Positions 35,288-46,400 of a DNA stretch of 64,000 nt are shown here, one piece after another. The notes under the pieces are model-generated. The model saw only the letters and a list, made by a program, of their open reading frames with translations, was not told the DNA's origin and did not search any database. Both the position numbers and the translations under genes were made by a program. The DNA is from Scilla litardierei (lineage: Eukaryota > Streptophyta > Magnoliopsida > Asparagales > Asparagaceae), in NCBI GenBank assembly GCA_030789695.1, contig CM061141.1, positions 327,655,938 through 327,719,937 on the forward strand, read 5' to 3'. Each line of letters starts with the position of its first letter. The first letter of the stretch is position 1.

Positions 35288-35755
35288 ATGGGCAGCCATG
35301 GGATGGCTCTGGCGACGGCGATGGCGGTCTCCGGCACGGTGATCCTCGTGGCCATGTGCCGGCAGCGCCCGCTGGCGGTCGGCCGCTGCAGTCTCCGGCC
35401 ATGCATCGCCTCTGGTACGACAATCGGCCTCAGCTTCTATTATCAACGCACTCGAATGCAACCGTGTGTAAAATTTCCTTTCTCGGCTAAATTTGCAGGC
35501 CATGGGAGAAAAGACGGCGGCCGGAAGAAGAAAAAGAGGGTGCGATTCGGCGAAGACGTGGTTGTTGAGTTCCTCGACGATGACGGTACGGCGGTGGATG
35601 AGGAAGGGCTCGTGGCCGCCGGGGGCTCCGAGGTCGAGGCCTTGCACGAGGAAGGCCGTACCGATCGGGGTCCGTACGGGCAGATGCCGGCCAACAGGGC
35701 GGCGTTGTACAGCGGAATCATGCAAGCCCGGCTGCAGCGGATGTCGTGTTACTAG
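35288..35755 (+). CDS. Small plant-specific protein with KKKKRVRF motif (function unknown)
   Basis: Two exons, 35288-35414 and 35499-35755, joined by a GT/AG intron of 84 bases; 127 aa. The N-terminus MGSHGMALATAMAVSGTVIL is a hydrophobic signal-anchor-like segment, followed by a basic KKKKRVRFGEDVV block near residue 55, an acidic middle, and the closing block MPANRAALYSGIMQARLQRM near the C-terminus. This order matches a family of short uncharacterised plant proteins. An ATG four codons upstream (35276) is also in frame; I prefer 35288 because family members begin just before SHGMA. The intron is a multiple of three without a stop, so retention would add 28 residues in frame. The exons are GC-rich, flanks AT-rich. 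Function is not known. Confidence 0.85.
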   Translation: MGSHGMALATAMAVSGTVILVAMCRQRPLAVGRCSLRPCIASGTTIGLSFYYQRTRMQPCVKFPFSAKFAGHGRKDGGRKKKKRVRFGEDVVVEFLDDDGTAVDEEGLVAAGGSEVEALHEEGRTDRGPYGQMPANRAALYSGIMQARLQRMSCY

Positions 35756-36480
35756 GGGAGTCGACCTCCCGTTTTCAATTAACGGTGTGATTAAGAGTGA
35801 GTTGGGTGCTTAATTAGCATATAACACGCTCGTAGCCTAATTTTGTGTGTACAGCTTTTGTATCTCTTTGTTAGCTCAATTCAGGGAAGGTTCATGGGCT
35901 TTGTTTAGCAAGAGTTCGTGTGTTGAATTTCAAATACAAGTCCCAACAAAGCCCGGCCCATGTGCAAACTACTTAAAAGTTATCCGATCAAATTTATTTG
36001 AATCTTATCCATCACAGCTCTAAAAGCTGAATGATTCAACCACTAAGATGAGCACGGGAGCACGTGCACGAACTAAGCTAAAAAGTTTCGCTTGGCTCCC
36101 GGGCACGCGTACTCGTTGTACACGTAAGCCCGCAGCACCCGGCACGCGTGTCCACCCCTGACCCGCTGCTGGGTCACACCCAAACGAGGGGACTGTTCCC
36201 CAACCCTGTTCCTTGTTTGGGTGCAACGCAAGCATCGCCGTCGCGCCAAGGACCAACGTGGGGGAACTGCTCATTCAACCCTTTTCAGAGATGAAAATCT
36301 GCCACGTTGCAAGTCTGTGACACGTCACATCTCAATGAGAAGCCACCCAGACATGGATTTCTGGCTTTAGGGTCTAGATTATGAACTTACTGTTTGAAGA
36401 AAGACGTGCAACACACGTTTAATATCATGAACATGTGTTCGGTCGACGACGGTCTCCATGCCCTCCAGACACAACAAACA
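35756..36480. other. Intergenic downstream of the small gene
   Basis: No gene recognised. 36050-36260 is GC-rich with repeated CACGCGT words and a small CCAAACGAGG/CCTTGTTTGG inverted pair, but no consistent frame. Confidence 0.55.
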
Positions 36481-36492
36481 ATTAATCGCTAG

Positions 36493-36812
36493 TCTATTAT
36501 ACAATTCACGACTTTTATCCTATGTGACGGCAAAAGTATGACTAGGACAAAACCTTTGTCCTACGTGGCGGCAAAAGTGTTCTACGTTTTTTGGTGACTG
36601 TGCTACTAGGACAAATTTGATGACTGTGCTTTTCCAAATAAATAAAACCAAAAAACCTAAATTTTTTTCAATTTTCATCTTTTGTAAATCTCTCGTGTAA
36701 CCGAATTTTTGTTAACTACACAATTTTTTCCCATCATCCTTAACCTCACCCCCACACGTTTTTGTTCTCAATTTTTCCTGCGGCGTGCACTATGGGAACG
36801 GGTAATGAGTAT
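36493..36812 (+). mobile_element. Degenerate Helitron-like copy
   Basis: Starts TCTATTATACAATTCACGAC, matching the 5' end of the Helitron at 18966-19904, and continues alignable for over 100 bases (CCTACGTGGCGGCAAAAGTG). A weak hairpin at 36784-36800 (CGTGCAC-TAT-GGGAACG) lies where the 3' hairpin should be, but the terminal CTAG is lost. CTAG immediately precedes the TC start, without a hairpin upstream. Confidence 0.55.
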
Positions 36813-37029
36813 GCATCAATATACTATGATCATTGTGACACTTGCTTTTTTTGTTTAACATGATTAACAGGCTAGCAGTGGCTTGTTTTTCCTACTGGGC
36901 TCTTCTTTATTCGTCGATGTGAGCTATTGGGCCCAAAGCGTCAATTATTGAAGTTATTTCCATGAGGCCGGGCTTTCTCATTCGGCCCGCTTCTCCTTAC
37001 ACTGTCAATTTCAAATAAACTATTATTGA

Positions 37030-37439
37030 ACAATAAATAAATAAATAAATAAATAATAATTAGATAAGGAGGAAAAAAGCATTAAAAAAGGAATAAAAGA
37101 GGGAAAAAGAAGAGGAGCTCGCTCGTTCCGACCAGAGATCAACTCAAAGCGGCGGCGAATCTGCGGGCGATCGATCGATCGATCGATCGATCGGTCGATT
37201 CAGGGACGGAAGGGGAAGGTATCGCGACTCGCTACTCCTCGATCATTTCTCTATTTGATTTTGGTTTGATTTTAAACGGCATTTCTGGCAGGAACCTGGG
37301 AGATTTTTCCTTTTCCCCTTTGTTTCCCTGTATCGAAATCGAAATCGAAATCGAAATCGAAATCGATCGCTTGTTTGATGAATATATGATCTATGCTTCC
37401 CCCTAGATCCGTCTCTTCTTGGATCGGGCATCTTCTCGC
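37030..37439 (+). promoter_or_regulatory. Putative promoter and 5' leader of the DUF4050-type gene
   Basis: An ATAAATAAATAA-rich stretch (37033-37056) is followed by a purine-rich then GC-rich leader with a (GATC)n run (37168-37196) and a (TCGAAA)n run near 37334-37367. A leader intron is possible: donor AAG|GTATCG at 37217 and acceptor CCCCCTAG at 37406. No transcript evidence is available here. Confidence 0.45.
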
Positions 37440-40400
37440 ATGCATGGGGTCAGTCTTTTAATTCCCTCTATTTATCTATTTTTTGGGTGTCTCTCGTGGA
37501 GTTTGAGACGAGGAAGAAGAAAAATCTTTTCTTAATTTAGTATATTATTATTTCCATTGCTTGAAGGAATGGATATTTAGATGATGTGTGATCATTTAGC
37601 TTGACGTTATGGTTTATTTTGATTTTATCTGCCTACGAGCATCTATGAAGAAACAACTATCATGCTGTCCTTCTATTTCAAGTGTGATATTCAAAAAAAA
37701 AAAAGGCAATTTCATTATGATGGGTTTCCTTCTATTGAATCATAGAGATATTTTCGTCATATGGACACTATTGGAAGTTTGTCAATTAAATTGCTTTTCT
37801 GTATAAAGAAAAAGTTTAGATATTTACATTGAGCATCTCCAACCACACTGAGTGTTTGTGTCTCCAACCACACTCTTGCTATAGTAACACTCCAAATTTG
37901 GAGTGTTGGGAGAGAAATGGAGAGACACTCCAAAACACTATTGGAGGAGAGAGACGGAGATGGAAAGGGTTAGAGAGAGTGTGGACATATATTGGAAGGG
38001 GGGGGGGGAGAGATAGATAGTGGAGATTTATGGAGGGTGCTTGTTGAATTATTAGGCCGACATTCGAGATAACTCGACCGACAGAAGACTAAGGCCCACT
38101 GGGCTCACAAGAGAGGCCCGATACCGACTCAGTCAAAGCTCATTGGTCAGTCGACCATTGCATTTACCTCACTCGAACGTGGGAGTAAATGCGGGCTCGC
38201 AATTCGCAGGAACGTGTGCAACACTTACTCCTATTAAAGGGAAAAATCGTGGCCCCCCATTATGGGTAGTCGTTATCTTCCCAACGTCACTGAAAGGACC
38301 CGGAATGCCTATAAATAGGAGGAAGGGTCCCATCTTGGAGGCACGAGGTCTAATACATAGAACTCTACGTTTCTCAGCTGATATTTCTTACTCTATAGAG
38401 CTAGCGATGACATATCTGAGGCGAATCTCCGTTGGTCGATCTCAGCTGCTCTTAACTTCATCTCATACTTAAGTTCATATAATAACTTAAGCATCGGAGG
38501 AGATTTGGGTCAGAATCCAGATCCGACTCACCTAACGTGTCACTGTGGTGCAGATCGACGAGTCTCCATCTAACGTCGAAGGTCGTTGCCAAGCTTCCCA
38601 GTCTCGAACGATCGACGCATCGCTACCCGAAGATCGATCGAACACATTATCATCATCTACATCCATCACTCGATCCGGATTCTTCCAAACTCGGGTCCCA
38701 CTTCACTCGCTGACGAGGCTCCAACTCAGTCTGAGGGACCTACGTCAGCCTGACAACTATACCAGTCAAATTTGGCCTTAACAGTTTGCCGCCGTCCGTG
38801 GAAAACGTTAACCAGCTTGACATCCCAAAGCAATCCAAAAGTTATGACAGCTGGACCCAGTAACGTCGGACCGGTCGAAAGTCTGAAGGAGAAGTAGAAA
38901 TCGAACTGCGTCCTGGTGGAGGACGCCACAGACTCCACATCGCCATCACGACCATCAAAGGCCACGAAGGAGCCTGAGGTGACCCGAAAGGAATTCACCC
39001 AGTTCATCGAGCAGGTCGACAAGAGTCTCGGTGTTTTGACGACCTTGATATGCCAAAACATGGGGAATCCATCGCTCTCGAACGAGCCGTTGCCAAACCT
39101 GGCACTGACACCAACCAAAGGCACGACCTTCATCAGAGATCAGGGGGATCTAAGAGCAGATTAAGTAGAGATCGGCCCACACAATGCAACCCCCGGTCTC
39201 ACCAATACGACAGAATGGGGGTCGACAAACGGGCCTTCGTTCTCCAGGGGGAACACACACCCTCCAATTATTGGAAAGCAACCCACAATATCTTGGATCA
39301 GGTAATGTACGGGGCTCCCCCGGTTATAACCATCAACCCTGCAGGTTGATTCGGAAGGAGAGAGAAGATCCCAAATCGATCTTTAGGAGCCAATTACGTA
39401 CAAACCGGAGAGGGAGGATCTCTACTAGTCCGATCCGCACTCCGACGAACCACACTGAGGGAAAATATCATTTCCGCTCATCCTCTTCCCAAGTTCAAAC
39501 TCCCTGTCTTACCAGCTTATGATGGCAGAGGTGATCCGTGGTCACACATTCATAAAAATCTGAAAGTAATGTTGCTTCACGGAACTGCCGAGCCATACCG
39601 TTGTAGAGCTTTCTACGCTACCCTGTTCAAGAGGGCAGAAAGCTGGTATGAAGGGCTACCTCACGGCTGCATTGAGTCGTTCGATGAATTGGCGGAAATT
39701 TTCTGCAAGCAATTCGTCGCGGGACGACTGTAACGCCCTGCTCCCTAGGATACCAGGGAAGTACGAATTCGTCCCAGGTGATCCCAGAGCAGCGAGGCGT
39801 TACATTTGACGGCCCATGCAGGTCATCTCACTGCTGCTGTTTAAAGGTAGTGTGTGTTGTGTTCCGAGGGTAGCTGAGTCGTAAGGTGGGTAGACGTCTA
39901 GCCTTAGGGTAGAGTCCTCAGGTTAGACAGTCCGAGGACAGACTGTATTTTAAGGTGGGTAGAATGTAATAGCCTAGTTGCCATGTATGGCAGGGTATGT
40001 TATTTTGTGTGATATATAGTATAATTATGCTTGTATAGCATGTAGTGTGTATGGAGGATACGTAGTGTGCATAGTAAGTAACTTATTGGTTGGCTATATG
40101 TGTACCTATATGGATGAATAGTATGTGTATTTGTGTGCTACATAGTGTATATACCCTTGCATACTTGTTTGTCTTTATATGGTGTGATAGTGTGTATAGT
40201 ATTATTATAGTGTGTATATTATTTAGCCTACTTGGTTGCCTATTGATTGCTTATATGGTGACCGTGGATTTATAAGAATGTGTTGCTTGATTTTATGAAT
40301 GGGTGATGTTATGGATGCCTATGAGGGTGATTATGTGTTTGTAATATATATATATATGAGAATAATGCTATCATACGCCATATGAGAGCCTCTCTCATAC

Positions 40401-43400
40401 GCCCTCTCACATAAAGCACCAAAGTACAACCAAGTACATGCCAATGTGGGCTTGTACTTGGGTGCTTTATGTGAGAGGGCGTATGAGAGAAGCTCTCATA
40501 TGGCGTATGATAGCCATTATTCTATATGTGTGTGTGTGTGTAGTCTGTGTTTCTTTTATTGTCCCTCTGGATGTCTGATGTCTCTGTGTTGTTTATTAGT
40601 TTCGGGAATATTACAGGTACTACCCAGCAGTGCGCAGTGGTCATGCTTTGAGTTTTCTTTTTGTATTTCCCTTCGTAACACTCGTTGCGCTGGATCACCT
40701 GGGACGGATTCGTACTTCTCGGGTATCCTAGGGAGCGGGGCATTACAACGACGTCCTAAGAAGAAGTCCTCCCACCTCTTCTCGCTCAAACAGAATGAGA
40801 ATGAGTCGATTTGAGCCTTCTCCAGAGATTTAACGACGAGTGGCTCGATGTAGAAGAGACGCTGGACGTGACTGTCATAGCGGTGCTCACTCAGGCGGTC
40901 TGGAACAAACACCTCTGGAGGGCCCTCCACCAGTTCCCCCTTAACACCGTCGTAGAAATGCTCAACATAACAGATCGGTTCACTGTCTTCGAGGAAGCAT
41001 AGGAACCAACCGGGATTGGTACGAAAGGCACTCCCTCCCGCCGCGGAGACACGAGGCGACCGACTCCGGGGACCCCTCGACAGGAGTCTCGAGACAAGAG
41101 ACCCAAAGAATGGAGCCCTTGAGGCAAGGAGCACCCTGCCTACGTAAAACCGAGCGCTCTAAGACGGAGGTCCTTGCTTACGCTACACGAGAGAAGCTGG
41201 TCCAAAAGACAGCAAAGAAGGGCACATGAGAAGAGGGACGACCTCAAATTCTGCAAGTACCACAACGACTATGACACGATACCAACAACTGTTGGACTCT
41301 CAAAAAGAGATCGATGCACTGGTCAAGCGAGGACACTCCAAAAATCCAGCCAACGATCAACCTAGCAAAGAGGGATCCTCGAAGCAGAAGGGCAATAAGA
41401 CGGGGTTACCTGTCACCAAGGTGATCGATTAGCAAGCCATCTGGGCTCGGGGTCAAATAAAGAGGCGTTGGACAACAACAGCTCCGACGAAGTTCGGAAA
41501 CACATGTATGCCTTTTGTTTTTGTCACTTCTTTCAATAAAGCATGTCTCTTTCATCAAATAAAGTTTTTGCTTCCTTAAAACCTTCATGAATTCTAAAAA
41601 ACCATCCCATTAAAACTCTCCTCGAAAAGGATCCGATCATCGGGAAGCCTGGGTAAAACTGAATTCATGTAGAAATCCATGCGAGTGATTTCTACAAGAG
41701 GCGTCAGCCGTAAGTCGAAGGAGACACCACTTCGCTATTGAACGACTCTCCCAAGAGGCGTCAGCCGTAAGTCGAAGGGGCCATCCCTTCGCTACTGAAC
41801 GACTCTCCCAAGAGGCGTCAGCCGTAAGTCGAAGGGGCCATCCATTCGCTACTGAACGACTCTTCTAAGAGGCGTTAGCCGTAAGTCGAAGGGGCCACCC
41901 CTTCGCTACTGAACGACTCTTCCAAAATGTCGCAGCCGTCAGTCGAAGGGGCCACCCCTTCTCTATTGAACGACTCTCCCAAGAGGCGTCAGCCGTAAGT
42001 TGAATGTGCCATCCCTTCGCTACTGAACGACTTTCCCAAGATGCGCCAGCCGTAAGTCGAAGGGGCCATCCCTTCGCTACTGAACGACTCTCCCAAGAGG
42101 TGTCAGCCGTAAGTCGAAAGGGCCACCCCTTCGCTACTGAACGACTCTCCCAAGAGGCGTCAGCCGTTAGTCGAAGGGGCCACCCCTTCGCTACTGAACG
42201 ACTCTCCTATAGAGGCATCGGTCGTAAGTCGAAGGGGCCACCCCTTCGCTACTGAACGACTCTCCCAAGACGTCGTCAGCCGTAAGTCGAAGGGGCCACC
42301 CCTTCGCTACTGAATGACTCTCCTAAAGAGGCGGCATCCGTAAGTCGAAGGGGCCACCTCTTCGCTACTGAACGACTCTCCTAAAGAGGCGTCACCCGTA
42401 AGTCGAAGAGGTGGCCCTTCGCTACTGGATGACTTTCCTAAAGAGGCATCGGCCGTAAGTCGAAGGGGCCATCACTTCGCTACTGGACGATTCTCCCAGA
42501 ACGTCTTCTGTCGTAAGTCGAAGGGCCACCCCTTCGCTGCTGAACAACTCGCCCTAGAACATCGTCAACCATAAGTCGAAAGGCCACCCCTTCGCTACTG
42601 GACGACTCTCCCATAACGTCGTTAGCCGTAAGTCGAAGGGCCACCACTTCGCTGCTGAACGACTCTACCTAAAATGCCGTCAGCCGTAAGTCGAAGGGCA
42701 ACTCCTTCGTTACTGGACGACTCTCCTAAAACGTCGTCAGCCATAAGTCGAAGGGCTACCCCTTCGATACTGGACGACTCTTCCAGAACGTCGTCAGCCG
42801 TAAGTCGAAGGGCCATCCCTTCGCTGCTGAACGACTCGACCTAAAATGTGGTCAGTCGTAAGTCGAAGGGCCACCCCACCGCTACTGGACAACTCTCTCA
42901 GAACGTCGTCAGCCATAAGTCGAAGGGCAACCCCTTCGCTACTGAACGACTCGCCCTAAAACGTCGTCAGCCGTAAGTCGAAAGGGCCACCCATTTGCCA
43001 CTGGACGACTCTCCTAAAACGTCGTCAGCCGTAAGTCGAAGGGCCACCCCTTCGCTACTGGACGACTCTCCTAAAACGTCGTCAGCCGTAAGTCGGAGGG
43101 CCACCCCTTTGCTGCTGAACGACTCATCCTAAAACGTCGTCAGCCATAAGTCGAAGGGCCACAACTTCGCTACTGGACGACTCTCCTAAAATGTCGTCAG
43201 CCGTAAGTCGAAGGGCCACCCCTTCGCTACTGGATGACTCTCCCAGAACGTCGTCAGCTATAAGTCGAAGGGCCACCCCTTCGCCGCTGAACGAATCACC
43301 CCAGAACGTCGTCAGCCATAAGTCGAAGGGCCACCCCTTCGCTACTGAACGACTCTCCCAAAACGTTGTCAGTCATAAGTCGAAGGGCCGTCCCTTCGTC

Positions 43401-46400
43401 ACTGAACGACTCCCGTTTCGTCAGCCGTGAGCCGAGGAAATCACTCCCTCACCAAGGAACGCAATGATCAACTTCTAAGTATGGTTCGATGGTTTATCCT
43501 CAATTATCCGGAAGCAGCGCCTAACCCATCGAAAGGGGCCATCAAGCATTACGGCCACCACAAGACGTAAGCGGCAGCAAACAAAGAGATGCAATGAAAA
43601 ACAAGGCTATACATGCCAATTCTTCTGGCACTTCCTATTGCAAAACATTGTTTTCGTTTACATTTACATCACCCCTATACATTCAAAAATTTCTAAAGCA
43701 GGCGTAAACAAGAGCGTCGAGATCCTATAGCGGCTGGCTAGGCCCTTGGTCTCCATCCAGCACGGTCGTGGACTCTGGGTCCCCATAGCGTCCGCTCCTG
43801 CTTCGTCGCCGGCCATGGTGGCACCTCGTCAACAAGAGCAGCCTCCTCCGTGCCTTGGCTCGATTCGTCATCGCCTTGGCTTGATTCGTCATCGCCAAGG
43901 TCTGGAAACACCACCGGGATCTGATTGATCGCAGCGGTGAGCTCAGGGAATCGTTTCTTCATCTCCAGTCGACATCGCTCGTAGCATTACTTGTATAGCT
44001 CGTCGAAGTCAGGAAACGTATCATCGAACTTTTGAACCGCCCTCTCCACTATAACCTCGGCTTCGACTCTCTCCTCCAACAGAGCGTCCTCCGCTCGCTC
44101 TCTTAAGGCGGTTTGTTTAGCCTCCCTCCTATGAGACTCGTGTAACTCTTTCTTGAATTTCTGAAGGCGATTCAATCTCGTCTCGCAGAGAAGGCTGAGT
44201 CTAGTTAGCTCAACTTGAGATTTTTCCACGGCCGACCTAATGGCCTCCAGGATGACACCATGATTGGCCACCACTGGAGCGCGACGCCGCACCGCCGCGG
44301 TGGCCACGAGAGCATGCAAACAACACACGATGATCAACATCCATGCTGGTATCACCTACGAGGGAGACCGGAGCAATAATTGCCTGGACATTGGCATGAA
44401 CAGCCATCGACACAAGCCGCTCATAGTCGACCCTCTCCACGACAGCCATGTCTCGTGGAAGGGTCGCATTCTCGGCAATGCGGGATGCAGTCCCGCAATC
44501 GAGGAGGGCGGAATCTTCTTGCCTTATCGAAAACTCCATTTGGACGAGCTCCTCTGCGGTGCAGTCAAATGGGTCCTGGCGAGATCGACTCTCCAGCAAC
44601 ATCGACCTGAATTCATCGGGGATGTCTTCAGACAATGCGACAGGAGGGAACAGACCACCCAAGGCTAGGAGTCCTCGTGCACAAGAAGCTCCGGGGGACA
44701 AGTCTTCCCCGAATGTCCCTCTTGAGGGGTACCCCTCCCCGGCCGGGAGACCTGCTCCGTAGCCGCATTCGACCCAGACGGCTTCGAGTCGCTGAGAACG
44801 AGTCGCCGTCTCTTTTTATTCCCTTCAAGCGCAACTACTTCAAATTCGGAGGCATGCTTTTCCGTCTTCTTCTGATGGCGGGCCACCTGAGCAACCCTCT
44901 CAACAACCATGGGTCGATCCTCCGACGGTTGGGCCACACTTTCCACCACAGTCGGCACCCGAGGAGACAACATGCTCACCTCCGACTCTCTGATGGAAGT
45001 CTCGACTGCTTCCTTCAATGCATGATCCACCCGATAATCAACGTCGGCCATGCCTGCAAAAACAACAAACGAGTTAAGTCGAGGACCAAAGGTTGAACGG
45101 TTGGTAGGCACGATCGAACTAACCTTTCACCCACACGGTCCGACGCAACATGTCGTCAAACCACATACACTTTGCCGACCTTATATTCTCTGACAGACTC
45201 GTCAGTGTGTCGACGGCTTTTTTCTCCTCGCTAGTCAGCTGCTTATATTCGGAGGGGCCCAAGTCAGGGGCACCCCAACCGGTGCAGAATCTTGCCTCTC
45301 CTTGAAAAACCACAAACACAAACTCGTCTTTCCATTTGGGATTGGAGGTGGGAAGGTCTTCTAGCAGCTTCTTGCCTCGACGGGCCATTATCGTATACCA
45401 GCCTGGGGTCTTGAGGGGAGGGATCGAGAAAAATGATTGAACAGACTCAGAGAGGGTTCAATCCCCTTCATCACACACAGAGCTATGAAGCCCATCAGCA
45501 TGCCAATGGCGTTCGGCATCAACTGACAGAGGGAAATGTTCAGGGTACACAAGAAGTACCTTATGAAAGGGTGCATGGGGAATCGAAGGCCTCGTTCGAA
45601 GGCTGTGACGTTTACCCCCGCTTCCCGATCGCAGGGACAATGAACCCTCACATCCTTCCCAGGTACCCGGATTTGGTAATTGAGACGGACATAACTTCTC
45701 TGAAGCTCTGGGATATTGCCCGTCTTGACGTTGGACTTCAGATTCGCAAGCAAACCCGGCTCCAGAACCCATTCCTTATTCTTCTGCATGACCGTGACCA
45801 AGCTCCTTTCAGAGGCAGGGATGGAGGACGAAGCCATTACTTTCGGGAGAAGGAAAATCTAAATCAAGAGAATGAAGACGATACCTTCGCGTTCTACCGC
45901 TGGAGCCGTCCTATATAAGCATGGCGACAACCACATGATGAAACACGCGTCGAAGATCCGAAAGCTCTAAGCGTCTTGGATTTCGAAACGACAAATCATT
46001 TGAATCGACGAAGCGGGTGTTTTGGCGCCTGAAACTCAAGTGCAATTTTCTCGACTGACGTGTCCCATTAATGCGATGTAACGTCGCTTGACTTCAGCGG
46101 GTAGACCCTTCAAGGTCGTGCGACGAGAGCCATTGTTGAATCATTGGCCAGCATTCGAGATAACTCGACCGACAGATGACTAAGGCCCACGGGGCCCACA
46201 AGAGAGGCCCAATACCGACTCCCACAAGAGAGGCCCGATACCGACTCAGTCAAAGCCCATTGGTCAGTCGACCGTTGCATTCACCTCACTCGAACGTGGG
46301 AGTAAAGGCGGGCTCGCAATTCGCGGGAATGTGTACAACATTTACTCCTATTAAAGGGAAAAGATTGTGGCCCCATTATGGGTGGTCCTTATCTCTCCAA

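Larger units (their letters stand above)
38838..41431 (+). pseudogene. Element II gag, split by a 1019-bp insertion
   Basis: N-terminal part [20 protein letters not shown] near 38980; capsid part [20 protein letters not shown] near 39500 and [20 protein letters not shown] near 39598, continuing to FCKQFVAGR at 39728. After the insertion the frame resumes with [20 protein letters not shown] (40750-40812). The C-terminal [12 protein letters not shown] block and the RGHSKNPA words near 41250-41345 match the end of Tat gag. Several stops and frame shifts are present apart from the insertion. Confidence 0.75.

Noticed and set aside
36050..36275. 84-codon minus-strand GC-rich frame
   Set aside because: No recognised words; GC content arises from repeated CACGCG and CCCAA words.
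42004..42255. Coding frame with [10 protein letters not shown] repeats
   Set aside because: It is only the translation of the 57-bp tandem array (19 codons per unit).
41660..43435. CRISPR array
   Set aside because: Units are continuous imperfect tandem repeats without unique spacers, inside a plant LTR element.
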